Source: Bradyrhizobium viridifuturi (GTDB lineage Bacteria > Pseudomonadota > Alphaproteobacteria > Rhizobiales > Xanthobacteraceae). Taken from it: 64,000 nt of DNA. Of the stretch, positions 1 to 7,375 are shown one piece after another. Under the pieces are notes generated by a model. That model did not search any database and had not been told where the DNA came from. It was given only the letters and a program-made list of their open reading frames with translations. Location: positions 248,001-312,000 of the forward strand of contig NZ_LGTB01000001.1 in the NCBI RefSeq assembly GCF_001238275.1, read 5' to 3'. How positions within the stretch are numbered: the first letter of the stretch is position 1; every line of letters begins with the position of its first letter. A program made the position numbers and the translations under genes.

Positions 1-176
1 TCGTGCTCGACCGTCCGCTGGAGAAAAGCGCCTTCCGCACCCGCATGCTGGCCGCCGATTTGATCGAGCCGGTCGCGAAGATGCGCAAGGGGCCGAACCG
101 ACCCGCGCAGCTCTACCGATTGAAGAAGGCCAAGACGCCGGTGTTCTTCACCCGGACGTTCAATCCGCCGGGCTGA
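1..176 (+). CDS. C-terminal fragment of a Nudix/NrtR-type protein (5' end outside window)
   Basis: Only the last 57 or so codons are visible; the frame enters at base 3 and stops with TGA at 174-176. The readable tail contains FRTRMLAADLIEPV followed by RPAQLYRL, which resembles the C-terminal winged-helix found in Nudix-related transcription regulators (NrtR type) and in some ADP-ribose pyrophosphatase-like proteins. In that family the tail binds DNA and the upstream Nudix domain senses an ADP-ribose-type ligand. The Nudix box itself is not in the window, so whether this is an enzyme or a regulator cannot be decided here. The truncated kinase remnant on the opposite strand ends 4 bases downstream. 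Confidence 0.5.
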   Translation, partial: VLDRPLEKSAFRTRMLAADLIEPVAKMRKGPNRPAQLYRLKKAKTPVFFTRTFNPPG

Positions 177-179
177 GGC

Positions 180-581
180 TCATACCGAACGATCGAAGCC
201 GGGCGTTGCGACGTCGGTGAGGAACGACGCGAGCAACGTCTTGCCGAGCACGTGCTTGGCTGCTGGTGTGCTTCGGGAGATGAAGTCCATCACGGCGATG
301 TACGATGTCTCGTTGACGTAATAGAGGCGCGGCGCGATGCCAGCTTCGGCGGATCCTGGGTGAAACATATTGATACTGATTGCGCAGGGGCTGGGCACGC
401 CTTCGATTCGTAGCAAATAATTCTCGTCGCCTGCATCGATTCTGAACAGCCGCGCCGATGTCGCGTCGCCTGAGACAGACGTGACGGCATCAATCGTCGC
501 CGTACCGATCATCTCGCGCGCTGCAGTATGTGCTGCATCGCGCTCCGCCTGCGTTATCGTATCGCGAACGCTCATGCGCAA
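180..581 (-). pseudogene. Truncated N-lobe of a choline-kinase/aminoglycoside-phosphotransferase-like protein
   Basis: The 133-residue frame has the look of the N-terminal lobe of APH/choline-kinase-fold proteins: a glycine-containing strand followed by LFRIDAGDENYLLRIEG (the strand carrying the nucleotide-lysine region in relatives), then AGIAPRLYYV and YIAVMDFI (hinge). Full-length relatives are usually about 280-330 residues and carry an HGDxxxxN catalytic loop and a DxD/DFG-like metal site. Neither is present, because the frame stops just after the hinge. The Nudix-type gene tail occupies the DNA where the C-lobe would lie, so this is not a simple one-base frameshift. It is most likely a deletion remnant, possibly still translated. 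Start taken at 581; another upstream start cannot be excluded. Confidence 0.5.
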
Positions 582-705
582 AAATGTGGCATGACGGCTA
601 TGCGTATCGAAATCGCAATGAATCGCTGTTCCCGATCTTCAATCGCTGGCCGCGCGCGACGAAGCATGAAACAATGTCGCAAAAATCACGTCGGGAGAAA
701 ACTTG

Positions 706-1191
706 ATGTCGTTCGAGCCGGGGTTGCATCGCACCGTTGCGTGCAGCGCAGTTAAATGCAGGCGGTGGATTGCGTTGCCATTATTCTGCCTGATCGGCAC
801 GTTCGGAGTGGTGCATAACGCGGTAGCGAACGAATCCCTGGCGATTGTGGATGCGCGCGTACCGGCGGCAGACAAAGAAGGCGGAGACCTTCCCTTGACG
901 ATGACGATCAAGAACGAGGCCGACAGCGCCGATGCGCTGCTCCGTGTTCGCTGCCCGGTCGCAAATTTTTCCGAACGTCACACCGTCGATCGCGGCGAAG
1001 GCGCGCCCGCCATGCGCTCGATATCCAATATACCAGTCCCGGCCAAGGCAACGCTCGAGCTGAAGCGCGACGGCTATCACGTGATGCTGCTGCAGTTGCG
1101 TCAGGCGCTCGCTCCCGGCGAGACGTTCAAATGCGCGGTCGTTTTTCAGAAAGCTGGAACCATCGAGACGGAGGTAACGGTCCAGAAGTGA
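706..1191 (+). CDS. PCu(A)C-type (DUF461-like) periplasmic copper chaperone
   Basis: Predicted 161-residue exported protein. A basic start is followed by a hydrophobic segment (about residues 22-40, LPLFCLIGTFGVVHNAVA), so it should go to the periplasm. The mature part has the order typical of PCu(A)C proteins: a TMTIKNEADSADALLRV strand, a His in SERH, Met in APAMRS, and HVMLLQL near residue 120, i.e. a His/Met ligand set like the family's H-Mx10-M-x-H-x-M copper site, somewhat degenerate. Family members deliver Cu(I) to respiratory enzymes. ATG at 706 is chosen over TTG at 703 because GGGAG lies 8 bases upstream. It sits 130 bp ahead of the PQQ dehydrogenase, so a link with the periplasmic electron-transfer chain is plausible but inferred. 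Confidence 0.6.
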   Translation: MSFEPGLHRTVACSAVKCRRWIALPLFCLIGTFGVVHNAVANESLAIVDARVPAADKEGGDLPLTMTIKNEADSADALLRVRCPVANFSERHTVDRGEGAPAMRSISNIPVPAKATLELKRDGYHVMLLQLRQALAPGETFKCAVVFQKAGTIETEVTVQK

Positions 1192-1323
1192 CCAGAAACA
1201 AGTGACCAGGAATGCGGCGGGCGGCGCAGCCGATCGCCGGGACTCAAGGCTTCTCGCGAAACTGTCCGTATGTGACGGGCGGTTCGATCAATGAAGAATG
1301 CTAGATCCGGAGGAAATGAACCT

Positions 1324-3096
1324 ATGACAAGGTTGAATTGGGTAAAGTCTCATATGCTCGCGGCGGCAGTAGCATCCGCCGCGACCCTCGCGGGCTCGTT
1401 TGCGCTCGCTGAGGATGTCAGCCAGGACCGTCTGCTCAATGCTGACAAGGAAGCAGGCAACTGGCTGCATCATCACAAGAACTACTCGGCGACCCGCTTC
1501 TCGTCGCTGGCTGACATCAACAAGGACAACATCAAGAATCTGAAGGTCGCCTGGACCATGCATCTCGGCGGCGTCGAGGGCGGCGGAATCTGGGCGCATG
1601 GCGGCCTGGAGGGAACTCCGATCGTCGAGAACGGATTCATGTACGTCACCGACGGCTGGGGCTCGGTCTACAAGATCGATGCGCATGGCGGCAAAGGCGT
1701 GCTGGTCTGGAAGATGGATCCCAAGACCGACCACGACTGGGCCGGCGCGGTCGCCTGCTGCGGCGTCGACAATCGCGGTGTCGCGTTGTGGAACAACCTC
1801 GTCATCTCGCACACGCTCGACGGCCGCCTGGTCGCGACCAACAAGGAGACCGGGCAGGTCGCCTGGCAGCGTCAGGTCGCCGATCCCGACAAGGGCGAGG
1901 TGATCACCGGCGCACCTCTCATCGTCAAGGACAAGGCGATATCAGGCGTCGCCGGTGCGGAATACGGCATTCGCGGCTGGATCGCTGCGACCGACCTGAA
2001 CAGCCAGAAGGAAGTCTGGCGCACCCACACCATCCCCGGCAAGGACGAGCCGGGTGCGGAGACGTGGAAGGACGACAAGAACGCCAAGGCGAGCGGCGGC
2101 GGTTCGACCTGGGTCACCGGCAGCTACGACCCCTCGACCAACACCATCGTCTGGGGCGTCGGCAATCCCGGACCGGACTGGGACAATGAATACCGGCCCG
2201 GCGACAATCTCTACACCGACTCGTCGCTCGGTCTCGATGCCGACACCGGCAAGATCAAGTGGCACTACCAGCACACGCCGAACGATCCCTACGACTATGA
2301 CAGCGTGGCGGAGAACGTGCTGGTCGACGTCCCCGGCCCGAACAACACGACGCTGAAGCTCGCGCTCGAGGCCGACCGCAACGGCTTTGCCTATGCGATC
2401 GATCGCAACAGCGGCAAGTTCGTCTGGGGTCTGCCCTTCGTCAAGAAGGTGACCTGGACCAAGGGGCTCGATCCGGAGTCCGGCAAGCCGGTGGAATATG
2501 ATCCGAAGCAGGGCGTGCAGAAGTACAACGCTTCGGTCACGCCGAGCCGCTCCAACAAGGAAACGGATATCTGCCCCGGCAACATGGGCGGCAAGAACTG
2601 GCCGCCGACCGCGTATAATCCGAACCTGAAGCTCTGGTACATTCCCGTCATCGAGAGCTGCAACCACATCAAGGTCGAGGAGATGACGCCGGACAAGGTC
2701 AAGGCGCGCGAGTTCTTCACCGGCGGCGGGCCGAGCCAGAACGTCAAGATCACCGGTAGCGTGACCGCGATCGACGTCACCACCGGCAAGGTCGCGGGGA
2801 AGGCGGAGACGCAATTCCCGAACCTCGGCGGCATCCTGGCGACGCCCGACCTCGTGTTCTCCGGACAGCCGTCCGGTGAGCTGATTGCCTATGACGCGAA
2901 GTCGTTGCAGAAGCTGTGGGAGTTCAACACCGGCGGCGGTCTCAATGCGCCCCCGATGACGTTCTCGGTCGACGGCAAGCAGTATGTCGCGGTCCTGGTC
3001 GGCCTCGGCGGTGCCTGGGACAAATGGTTCATCGATGCCACGCCCGAGCTGAAGCGGATGCAACCGGGCTCGATGCTCTACGTGTTCGCGCTCTGA
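1324..3096 (+). CDS. xoxF: PQQ-dependent methanol/alcohol dehydrogenase, lanthanide-type (XoxF-like)
   Basis: A 590-residue periplasmic quinoprotein that oxidises methanol or other primary alcohols and passes electrons to a c-type cytochrome. Start ATG 1324 is preferred over ATG 1291: GGAGG lies 10 bases upstream and a clean signal peptide results (MTRLNWVKSHM... cleaved after FALA). Features seen: eight-bladed propeller-type repeats, the vicinal Cys145-Cys146 that stacks on PQQ, and Asp324-Tyr-Asp326. The second Asp of DYD is the residue that distinguishes lanthanide-using enzymes from calcium MxaF, which has Ala there. Overall it is divergent from textbook XoxF (for example GGGIWAHGG near the N-terminus), so substrate and exact clade are uncertain; another Ln-dependent alcohol dehydrogenase is possible. 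Followed 67 bp later by its likely cytochrome partner. Confidence 0.75.
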   Translation: MTRLNWVKSHMLAAAVASAATLAGSFALAEDVSQDRLLNADKEAGNWLHHHKNYSATRFSSLADINKDNIKNLKVAWTMHLGGVEGGGIWAHGGLEGTPIVENGFMYVTDGWGSVYKIDAHGGKGVLVWKMDPKTDHDWAGAVACCGVDNRGVALWNNLVISHTLDGRLVATNKETGQVAWQRQVADPDKGEVITGAPLIVKDKAISGVAGAEYGIRGWIAATDLNSQKEVWRTHTIPGKDEPGAETWKDDKNAKASGGGSTWVTGSYDPSTNTIVWGVGNPGPDWDNEYRPGDNLYTDSSLGLDADTGKIKWHYQHTPNDPYDYDSVAENVLVDVPGPNNTTLKLALEADRNGFAYAIDRNSGKFVWGLPFVKKVTWTKGLDPESGKPVEYDPKQGVQKYNASVTPSRSNKETDICPGNMGGKNWPPTAYNPNLKLWYIPVIESCNHIKVEEMTPDKVKAREFFTGGGPSQNVKITGSVTAIDVTTGKVAGKAETQFPNLGGILATPDLVFSGQPSGELIAYDAKSLQKLWEFNTGGGLNAPPMTFSVDGKQYVAVLVGLGGAWDKWFIDATPELKRMQPGSMLYVFAL

Positions 3097-3163
3097 CATC
3101 GCAAGCGCGGGAGGCTTCAGCGAGGAGCCTCCCGCGTCGATCTCGCCAACAGAAACGGAACAA

Positions 3164-3706
3164 ATGAAACAAACATGGCTGATTGGCGCGTGGCTCGGCT
3201 GCGCGCTGGTGATGGGATTTGCAGGCATGGCGCATGCGCAGTCGGCGAATGATCCCACCGATGCGGGCAAGGCGGTGTTCAAGCGCGGCAATTGCATGGG
3301 CTGCCACAAATGGCACGGCAACGGCGGCGGCGGCTATGGCGGCGACGCGCTGTCGCTGCGCAAGACCGAGTTGACGAAGGAACAGATCATCGAGACCGTG
3401 ACGTGCGGGCGGCCGGGCACCGGCATGCCGTTCTTCGTGCGCGGCTCCTATGACACCACGAAATGCTACGAGATGACCCGGCAGGATGTCGCCGACCGCA
3501 TGCCGCCGGAGGCGAACGTATTCCTGCGGCCGAACGAGATCGAGGCCGTCGCGGATTATGTGCTCGCCCACGTCAAGGGCAAGGGTGAGCCGAACTATGA
3601 CGAGTGCATCGCCTTCTTCGGCGACGGCTCGCGCGTCTGCAATATCTACAAGGAGGCCGGCCACGCCGCCGCGCCGTCCGACCCAAACGAGAAGGCAAAG
3701 CCATGA
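3164..3706 (+). CDS. Periplasmic cytochrome c, probable electron acceptor of the PQQ dehydrogenase
   Basis: 180 residues with a signal peptide (cleavage after GMAHA, about residue 25) and one haem c motif, CMGCH, at residues 44-48. Extra Cys at about residues 86, 107, 140 and 150 suggest disulfides, and a Met-containing segment (GTGMPFF) could supply the axial ligand. In XoxF clusters the gene after the dehydrogenase encodes the dedicated cytochrome (XoxG/cL), so this is its positional equivalent, although sequence identity to XoxG is not obvious by eye. The stop codon overlaps the start of the next gene (ATGA at 3703-3706), arguing for translational coupling. Confidence 0.75.
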   Translation: MKQTWLIGAWLGCALVMGFAGMAHAQSANDPTDAGKAVFKRGNCMGCHKWHGNGGGGYGGDALSLRKTELTKEQIIETVTCGRPGTGMPFFVRGSYDTTKCYEMTRQDVADRMPPEANVFLRPNEIEAVADYVLAHVKGKGEPNYDECIAFFGDGSRVCNIYKEAGHAAAPSDPNEKAKP

Positions 3707-4332
3707 GCAAGCAGAGATCGGCGATCCGCGGATTGGTCTTCGCCGCGTCAGTCACAGCGGCCGTGCCGGCGATGGCGACCGCGGGAGACCTGCGCGACAT
3801 CAATGTCGGCATGGCGATATCAAGCTTACCCGACGCCGGTTACATCAACCTGACCTGCGCCGGCGAGAAGACCACCCACAGATTGGCGGAATGGGCGCAG
3901 TGGTCGAACTGCCCGGAAGGCCCGGATCAGTTGCGCGGCATTCGCTTCGAGTACGATCGCGAGACTGCGCGCGAAGGCACCATGGTCGGCGGCCATCCAG
4001 CGATCCTGACCGTGATGATCGACAAGGACGCCAAAATTGCCGCGCTGACCATCGAGACCGATCCGAAGGCGCGACTCTATCTGCGCAAGAAGGCGTTCCT
4101 GCTCGGCCTGCAGGCGAAGTCGCGCTACGGCGAGGATGGTTGGAGCTGCGCGGAGGCGAAGCCGGGTGCCGACAAGCAGGAGGTCGGCGGCGTGTTTGTC
4201 GACGAGAAGTGCACCAAGACGACCGATGGTCGGACGGTCGAGATCGAGCGTCATCTCTACCGCGAGCCGAACAAGGAGCTCAAGGACATGACCGACGAGA
4301 GCAGGATCACGATCCGCCGCGCGGGGTCCTGA
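3703..4332 (+). CDS. Secreted protein of unknown function in the PQQ-dehydrogenase operon
   Basis: 209 residues starting at ATG 3703, which overlaps the cytochrome stop. The N-terminus (MSKQRSAIRGLVFAASVTAA...) is a typical signal peptide with cleavage after MATA. The mature part is hydrophilic, without membrane segments, and holds four Cys (in NLTCAG, WSNCPE, WSCAEA and EKCTKT), an even number that suits two disulfide bonds in the periplasm. No domain is recognised. In classical xox operons the third gene is xoxJ, a solute-binding-like protein of about 270-300 residues; this one is shorter and does not look like it. A role in dehydrogenase maturation, lanthanide/PQQ handling or cytochrome docking is only inferred from coupling. 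Confidence 0.75.
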   Translation: MSKQRSAIRGLVFAASVTAAVPAMATAGDLRDINVGMAISSLPDAGYINLTCAGEKTTHRLAEWAQWSNCPEGPDQLRGIRFEYDRETAREGTMVGGHPAILTVMIDKDAKIAALTIETDPKARLYLRKKAFLLGLQAKSRYGEDGWSCAEAKPGADKQEVGGVFVDEKCTKTTDGRTVEIERHLYREPNKELKDMTDESRITIRRAGS

Positions 4333-4357
4333 CGTCGACCTGACGCGTTGCCCGATC

Positions 4358-5296
4358 TCAGGTCTCGATCGGCGCCGAGTCGATGTCGATCTGCGGCAGC
4401 AGGCCGGGTGACTGGCGCTCGACCAGCTCGCGCATCTTGCCGATGATCGCTTTGGCCTCCGCCGAGATGATCGAGCTCGGACCTGCGACGGTGATGACGA
4501 GCGGCGGCGTCTGGTCGATATCGGTCAGCCGCATCGCGATCGCGCTCAGGCCGGGCGTTCCCATGTCGCGGGTATAGGCAAATCCCTGCCGGCGGATGGT
4601 CGCCAGCACCTGCTGGATATCGCCGAACCGGACGGCAGATGACGGCGCTTCCTCGGCGTTGATCCGCTGCACGATCCGCCGGGCGTCCTCGTCGTTCATC
4701 AGGCTGAGGAACACGCGGCCCGGGGTCGAATGGGTCAACAGCCGCCGCGCGCCGGGCTCGAGATAGTAGCGCACCGGTGTCGTGCCCTGCAGAACGCGGA
4801 TGTATTGGCTGTAGAGCTGATTGCGCGCCACGACGAAGGTCGTCAGCCGCGTCGCCTCCTGCAGCTCGCGCGTGATCGCATCGAGCGTGCCGGCGGGAAG
4901 CGTCTGGCTCTTGAGCCAGCCGCCGAGCAGCGCGACGCGGACGGTCGGCAGATAGCTGCGCGCCTGCCGGTCGTGATCGAGATAGCCGAGCTCGACGAGG
5001 CTCTTCAAAAGCGCCGAGGTGCTCGACGGCGGGTAGTTCAGCCGCCGTGCGATCTCGGTCATCGCCGCGGGCCGTTCGATCTCGGCAAAATACTCGAAGA
5101 TACGAAGCACGCGATGCGCCGATTTGACGACGGACGGATCCGGACTGCGATCGGCGGCACGAAACAATTCATCATGCCGATTGGCCTCGATCACCGTCGC
5201 CGAGGGATCGTCGGGCTGCGCGCGGACCCGGTCGGCGACGATGCGCCTGCGGCCTCGCCGGGATGGAGGCGCGTTGCCGGAGCGAACTCCCTTCAT
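4358..5296 (-). CDS. IclR-family transcription regulator
   Basis: 312 residues. An unusually long, Arg-rich, probably disordered N-terminus (about 1-55) precedes the IclR winged-helix: VVKSAHRVLRIFEYF, then MTEIARRLNYPPSSTSALLKSLVELGYL (recognition helix around residues 80-105). The C-terminal part (about 125-300) is the IclR effector-binding domain, with the typical TPGRVFLS and LSAIAMRL segments. Such proteins are dimeric or tetrameric and usually control catabolic operons, often the divergent neighbour, which here is the AidB-like acyl-CoA dehydrogenase 275 bp away. The start may be further downstream, because the ribosome-binding sequence before 5296 is weak. The ligand is unknown. Confidence 0.85.
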   Translation of the reverse strand: MKGVRSGNAPPSRRGRRRIVADRVRAQPDDPSATVIEANRHDELFRAADRSPDPSVVKSAHRVLRIFEYFAEIERPAAMTEIARRLNYPPSSTSALLKSLVELGYLDHDRQARSYLPTVRVALLGGWLKSQTLPAGTLDAITRELQEATRLTTFVVARNQLYSQYIRVLQGTTPVRYYLEPGARRLLTHSTPGRVFLSLMNDEDARRIVQRINAEEAPSSAVRFGDIQQVLATIRRQGFAYTRDMGTPGLSAIAMRLTDIDQTPPLVITVAGPSSIISAEAKAIIGKMRELVERQSPGLLPQIDIDSAPIET

Positions 5297-5570
5297 CAGT
5301 TGCCGTTCGTATCCTTGTGCGTCGCAGCATGTTGCGCGTCTCGCGGCGAGTGTGCAGCGAAACCAGTCGAGGTCAATACTGCCGCGCTGTGACCTGGGCC
5401 TGGCGCGCGCAGCGCGTTCGGTATTTCCTCCATGTATCTGAAATTATTTCCGCGCGGTGGACATGGCCGCGATCGTTCTCGATGTTGCAGAGGGAGTTTG
5501 AACACCGGGACTGGCATCCCGCACGGCGGCACGGCTGGTGCGACGTCACCCCATAACAAGGAGAGCCCAG

Positions 5571-7355
5571 ATGCAGATGAGCGCACGCGACCTTCGCAGC
5601 CCCGATGAGGCCGCAGAGCCGGCCGATCCGGCCCGTCACATCTCGCATGATTGTGCCGGCCTCAACTTCTATGACCTCGACCGCGGGCTTCGCAGTCTGC
5701 TTGGGCTATATCTGTCGCGCGCGGATCGCGAGACGCTGGAGCCGCATTTCCATCGTCTTGGCGCACTGGCGGGAGGCCGGCTCGACCAACTCGCCCGCAC
5801 CGCCGACAAGCATGCCCCGGTGCTCAATCAAAGGGACGCCTTCGGCCGCGACGAGGATTGGATCGACTATCATCCGGCCTATCGCGAGATGGAGGCGATC
5901 GCCTTCGGGGATTTCCAATTTCATGCCATGAGCCATCGCGCCGGCGTGCTCGGCATGGACCGGCCGCTGCCGGCCGTGGCCAAGTACGTGTTCCAATATC
6001 TGTTCGTACAGTCCGAGTTCGGGCTGATGTGCCCGATCAGCGTCACCGACACCTCGACGCATCTGATCCGCAAGTTCGGCTCCGACGAACTCAAGGCCTA
6101 TCTGCTGCCGAAGATGCTGTCGGACGACATGGCGAGCCTGTGGAAGGGCACGCAGTTCATGACCGAGCGGGCAGGCGGCTCCGATGTCGGCGCGGTCGAG
6201 ACCGTCGCGCGCCGCGACGGCGACGTCTGGCGCCTGACCGGCGACAAATGGTTCTGCTCGCACGCCGATGCCGATGTCGCGCTGATGCTGGCGCGGCCGG
6301 AAGGCGCGCCTGCGGGCACCAGGGGGCTCGCGCTGTTCGCGTTGCCGCGTCGCCTCAAGAACGGCCGCCGCAACAGCTACCGGATCGTGCGTCTCAAGGA
6401 CAAGCTCGGCACCAAATCGATGGCGTCGGGCGAGATCCGTCTCGACAATGCGGTGGCCTACCTGGTCGGCGATCCCACCCAGGGCCTGAAGCAGATGATG
6501 GAGCAGGTCAACCTGTCGCGCCTGTCGCATGGCGTGCGCGCCGCGGCGATGATGCGGCGCTGCGTCAACGAAGCCGTCGTCAGCGCCTCTTCGCGGGTGG
6601 CGTTCGGCGAGCGCGTGATCGACTTTCCGCTGCTGCGCCGTCAGCTGATGAAGCTGATCGTGCCGACCGAGCAGGCACTGTCGATGATGCTGGTGGCCGC
6701 GCGCGCGATGGATGATGCCAATGCCGGCTCGGCGCAGGCGAGGGACCTACTGCGCATCCTGACGCCGCTGCTGAAGTATCGCGCCTGCCGCGACAACATT
6801 CCGGTCGCCACCGGCGCGATGGAGGTCCGCGGCGGCAACGGCTACATCGAGGAATGGGTGCAGCCGCGGCTGGTGCGCGACGCTCATGTCGGCGTGCTCT
6901 GGGAGGGCACCAGCAACATCAACGCGCTCGACATCATTACGCGCGCCGTCGGCAAGAGCGGCGCGCATAAGGCCCTGGCCGCGGCCCTGCACGGGCGCCT
7001 CGACGAGGCGAAGGCGCTGCCGCAGCCGTTCCGCCAGCGCCTCGGCAGCGCGCTCGACCGTGCAACTGCCTTCGCCGAGCAGGTTGCAGCCGATCGTGAG
7101 GCGGAGCACAACGCACGGCTTGCCGCGAGTGCGCTGTACCATGCGGCATCGGCGATCACGCTCGCATGGGAAGGATGCCAGGCAGCGGTCGATGCGCGGC
7201 GGTTGCTGCTGTCGCGGTTCGTGCTCGAACACCGCTTGACCGCGAAGGACCCGCTGGCGCCGGCCGATGATGCGTGGGAGCGCGACGCCATCGCGCTGGT
7301 GCTCGGGGATCAAGCGGTGCCGCTCGCGCAGGCGGCGGTGTTGCTGGTTGCCTGA
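5571..7355 (+). CDS. AidB-like acyl-CoA dehydrogenase family protein
   Basis: 594 residues; ATG 5571 is chosen because AAGGAG lies 7 bases upstream. The architecture is an acyl-CoA dehydrogenase with a long C-terminal extension, as in the AidB subfamily: MTERAGGSDVGA around residue 197 (FAD-binding strand), LKDKLGTKSMASGEI near 280, RGGNGYIEEW near 420, and WEGTSNI with Glu445 at the catalytic-base position. E. coli AidB is an FAD protein of the alkylation response with weak isovaleryl-CoA dehydrogenase activity; many alphaproteobacterial relatives sit in catabolic loci, so the substrate cannot be named. It is divergent from the IclR gene, its probable regulator, and converges on the kinase/phosphatase gene with 20 bp between stops. 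Confidence 0.85.
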   Translation: MQMSARDLRSPDEAAEPADPARHISHDCAGLNFYDLDRGLRSLLGLYLSRADRETLEPHFHRLGALAGGRLDQLARTADKHAPVLNQRDAFGRDEDWIDYHPAYREMEAIAFGDFQFHAMSHRAGVLGMDRPLPAVAKYVFQYLFVQSEFGLMCPISVTDTSTHLIRKFGSDELKAYLLPKMLSDDMASLWKGTQFMTERAGGSDVGAVETVARRDGDVWRLTGDKWFCSHADADVALMLARPEGAPAGTRGLALFALPRRLKNGRRNSYRIVRLKDKLGTKSMASGEIRLDNAVAYLVGDPTQGLKQMMEQVNLSRLSHGVRAAAMMRRCVNEAVVSASSRVAFGERVIDFPLLRRQLMKLIVPTEQALSMMLVAARAMDDANAGSAQARDLLRILTPLLKYRACRDNIPVATGAMEVRGGNGYIEEWVQPRLVRDAHVGVLWEGTSNINALDIITRAVGKSGAHKALAAALHGRLDEAKALPQPFRQRLGSALDRATAFAEQVAADREAEHNARLAASALYHAASAITLAWEGCQAAVDARRLLLSRFVLEHRLTAKDPLAPADDAWERDAIALVLGDQAVPLAQAAVLLVA

Positions 7356-7375
7356 CCGCGGGGGCCAGGCGCGGA

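Noticed and set aside
528..755. Small plus-strand frame of 75 codons
   Set aside because: It overlaps the start of the PCuAC-like gene and the kinase remnant, has a composition typical of a random GC-rich frame and no ribosome-binding sequence.
1324..3096. Calling the dehydrogenase MxaF (calcium methanol dehydrogenase)
   Set aside because: The motif is Asp-Tyr-Asp, not Asp-Tyr-Ala, and no mxaI, mxaG or mxaJ-type genes follow.
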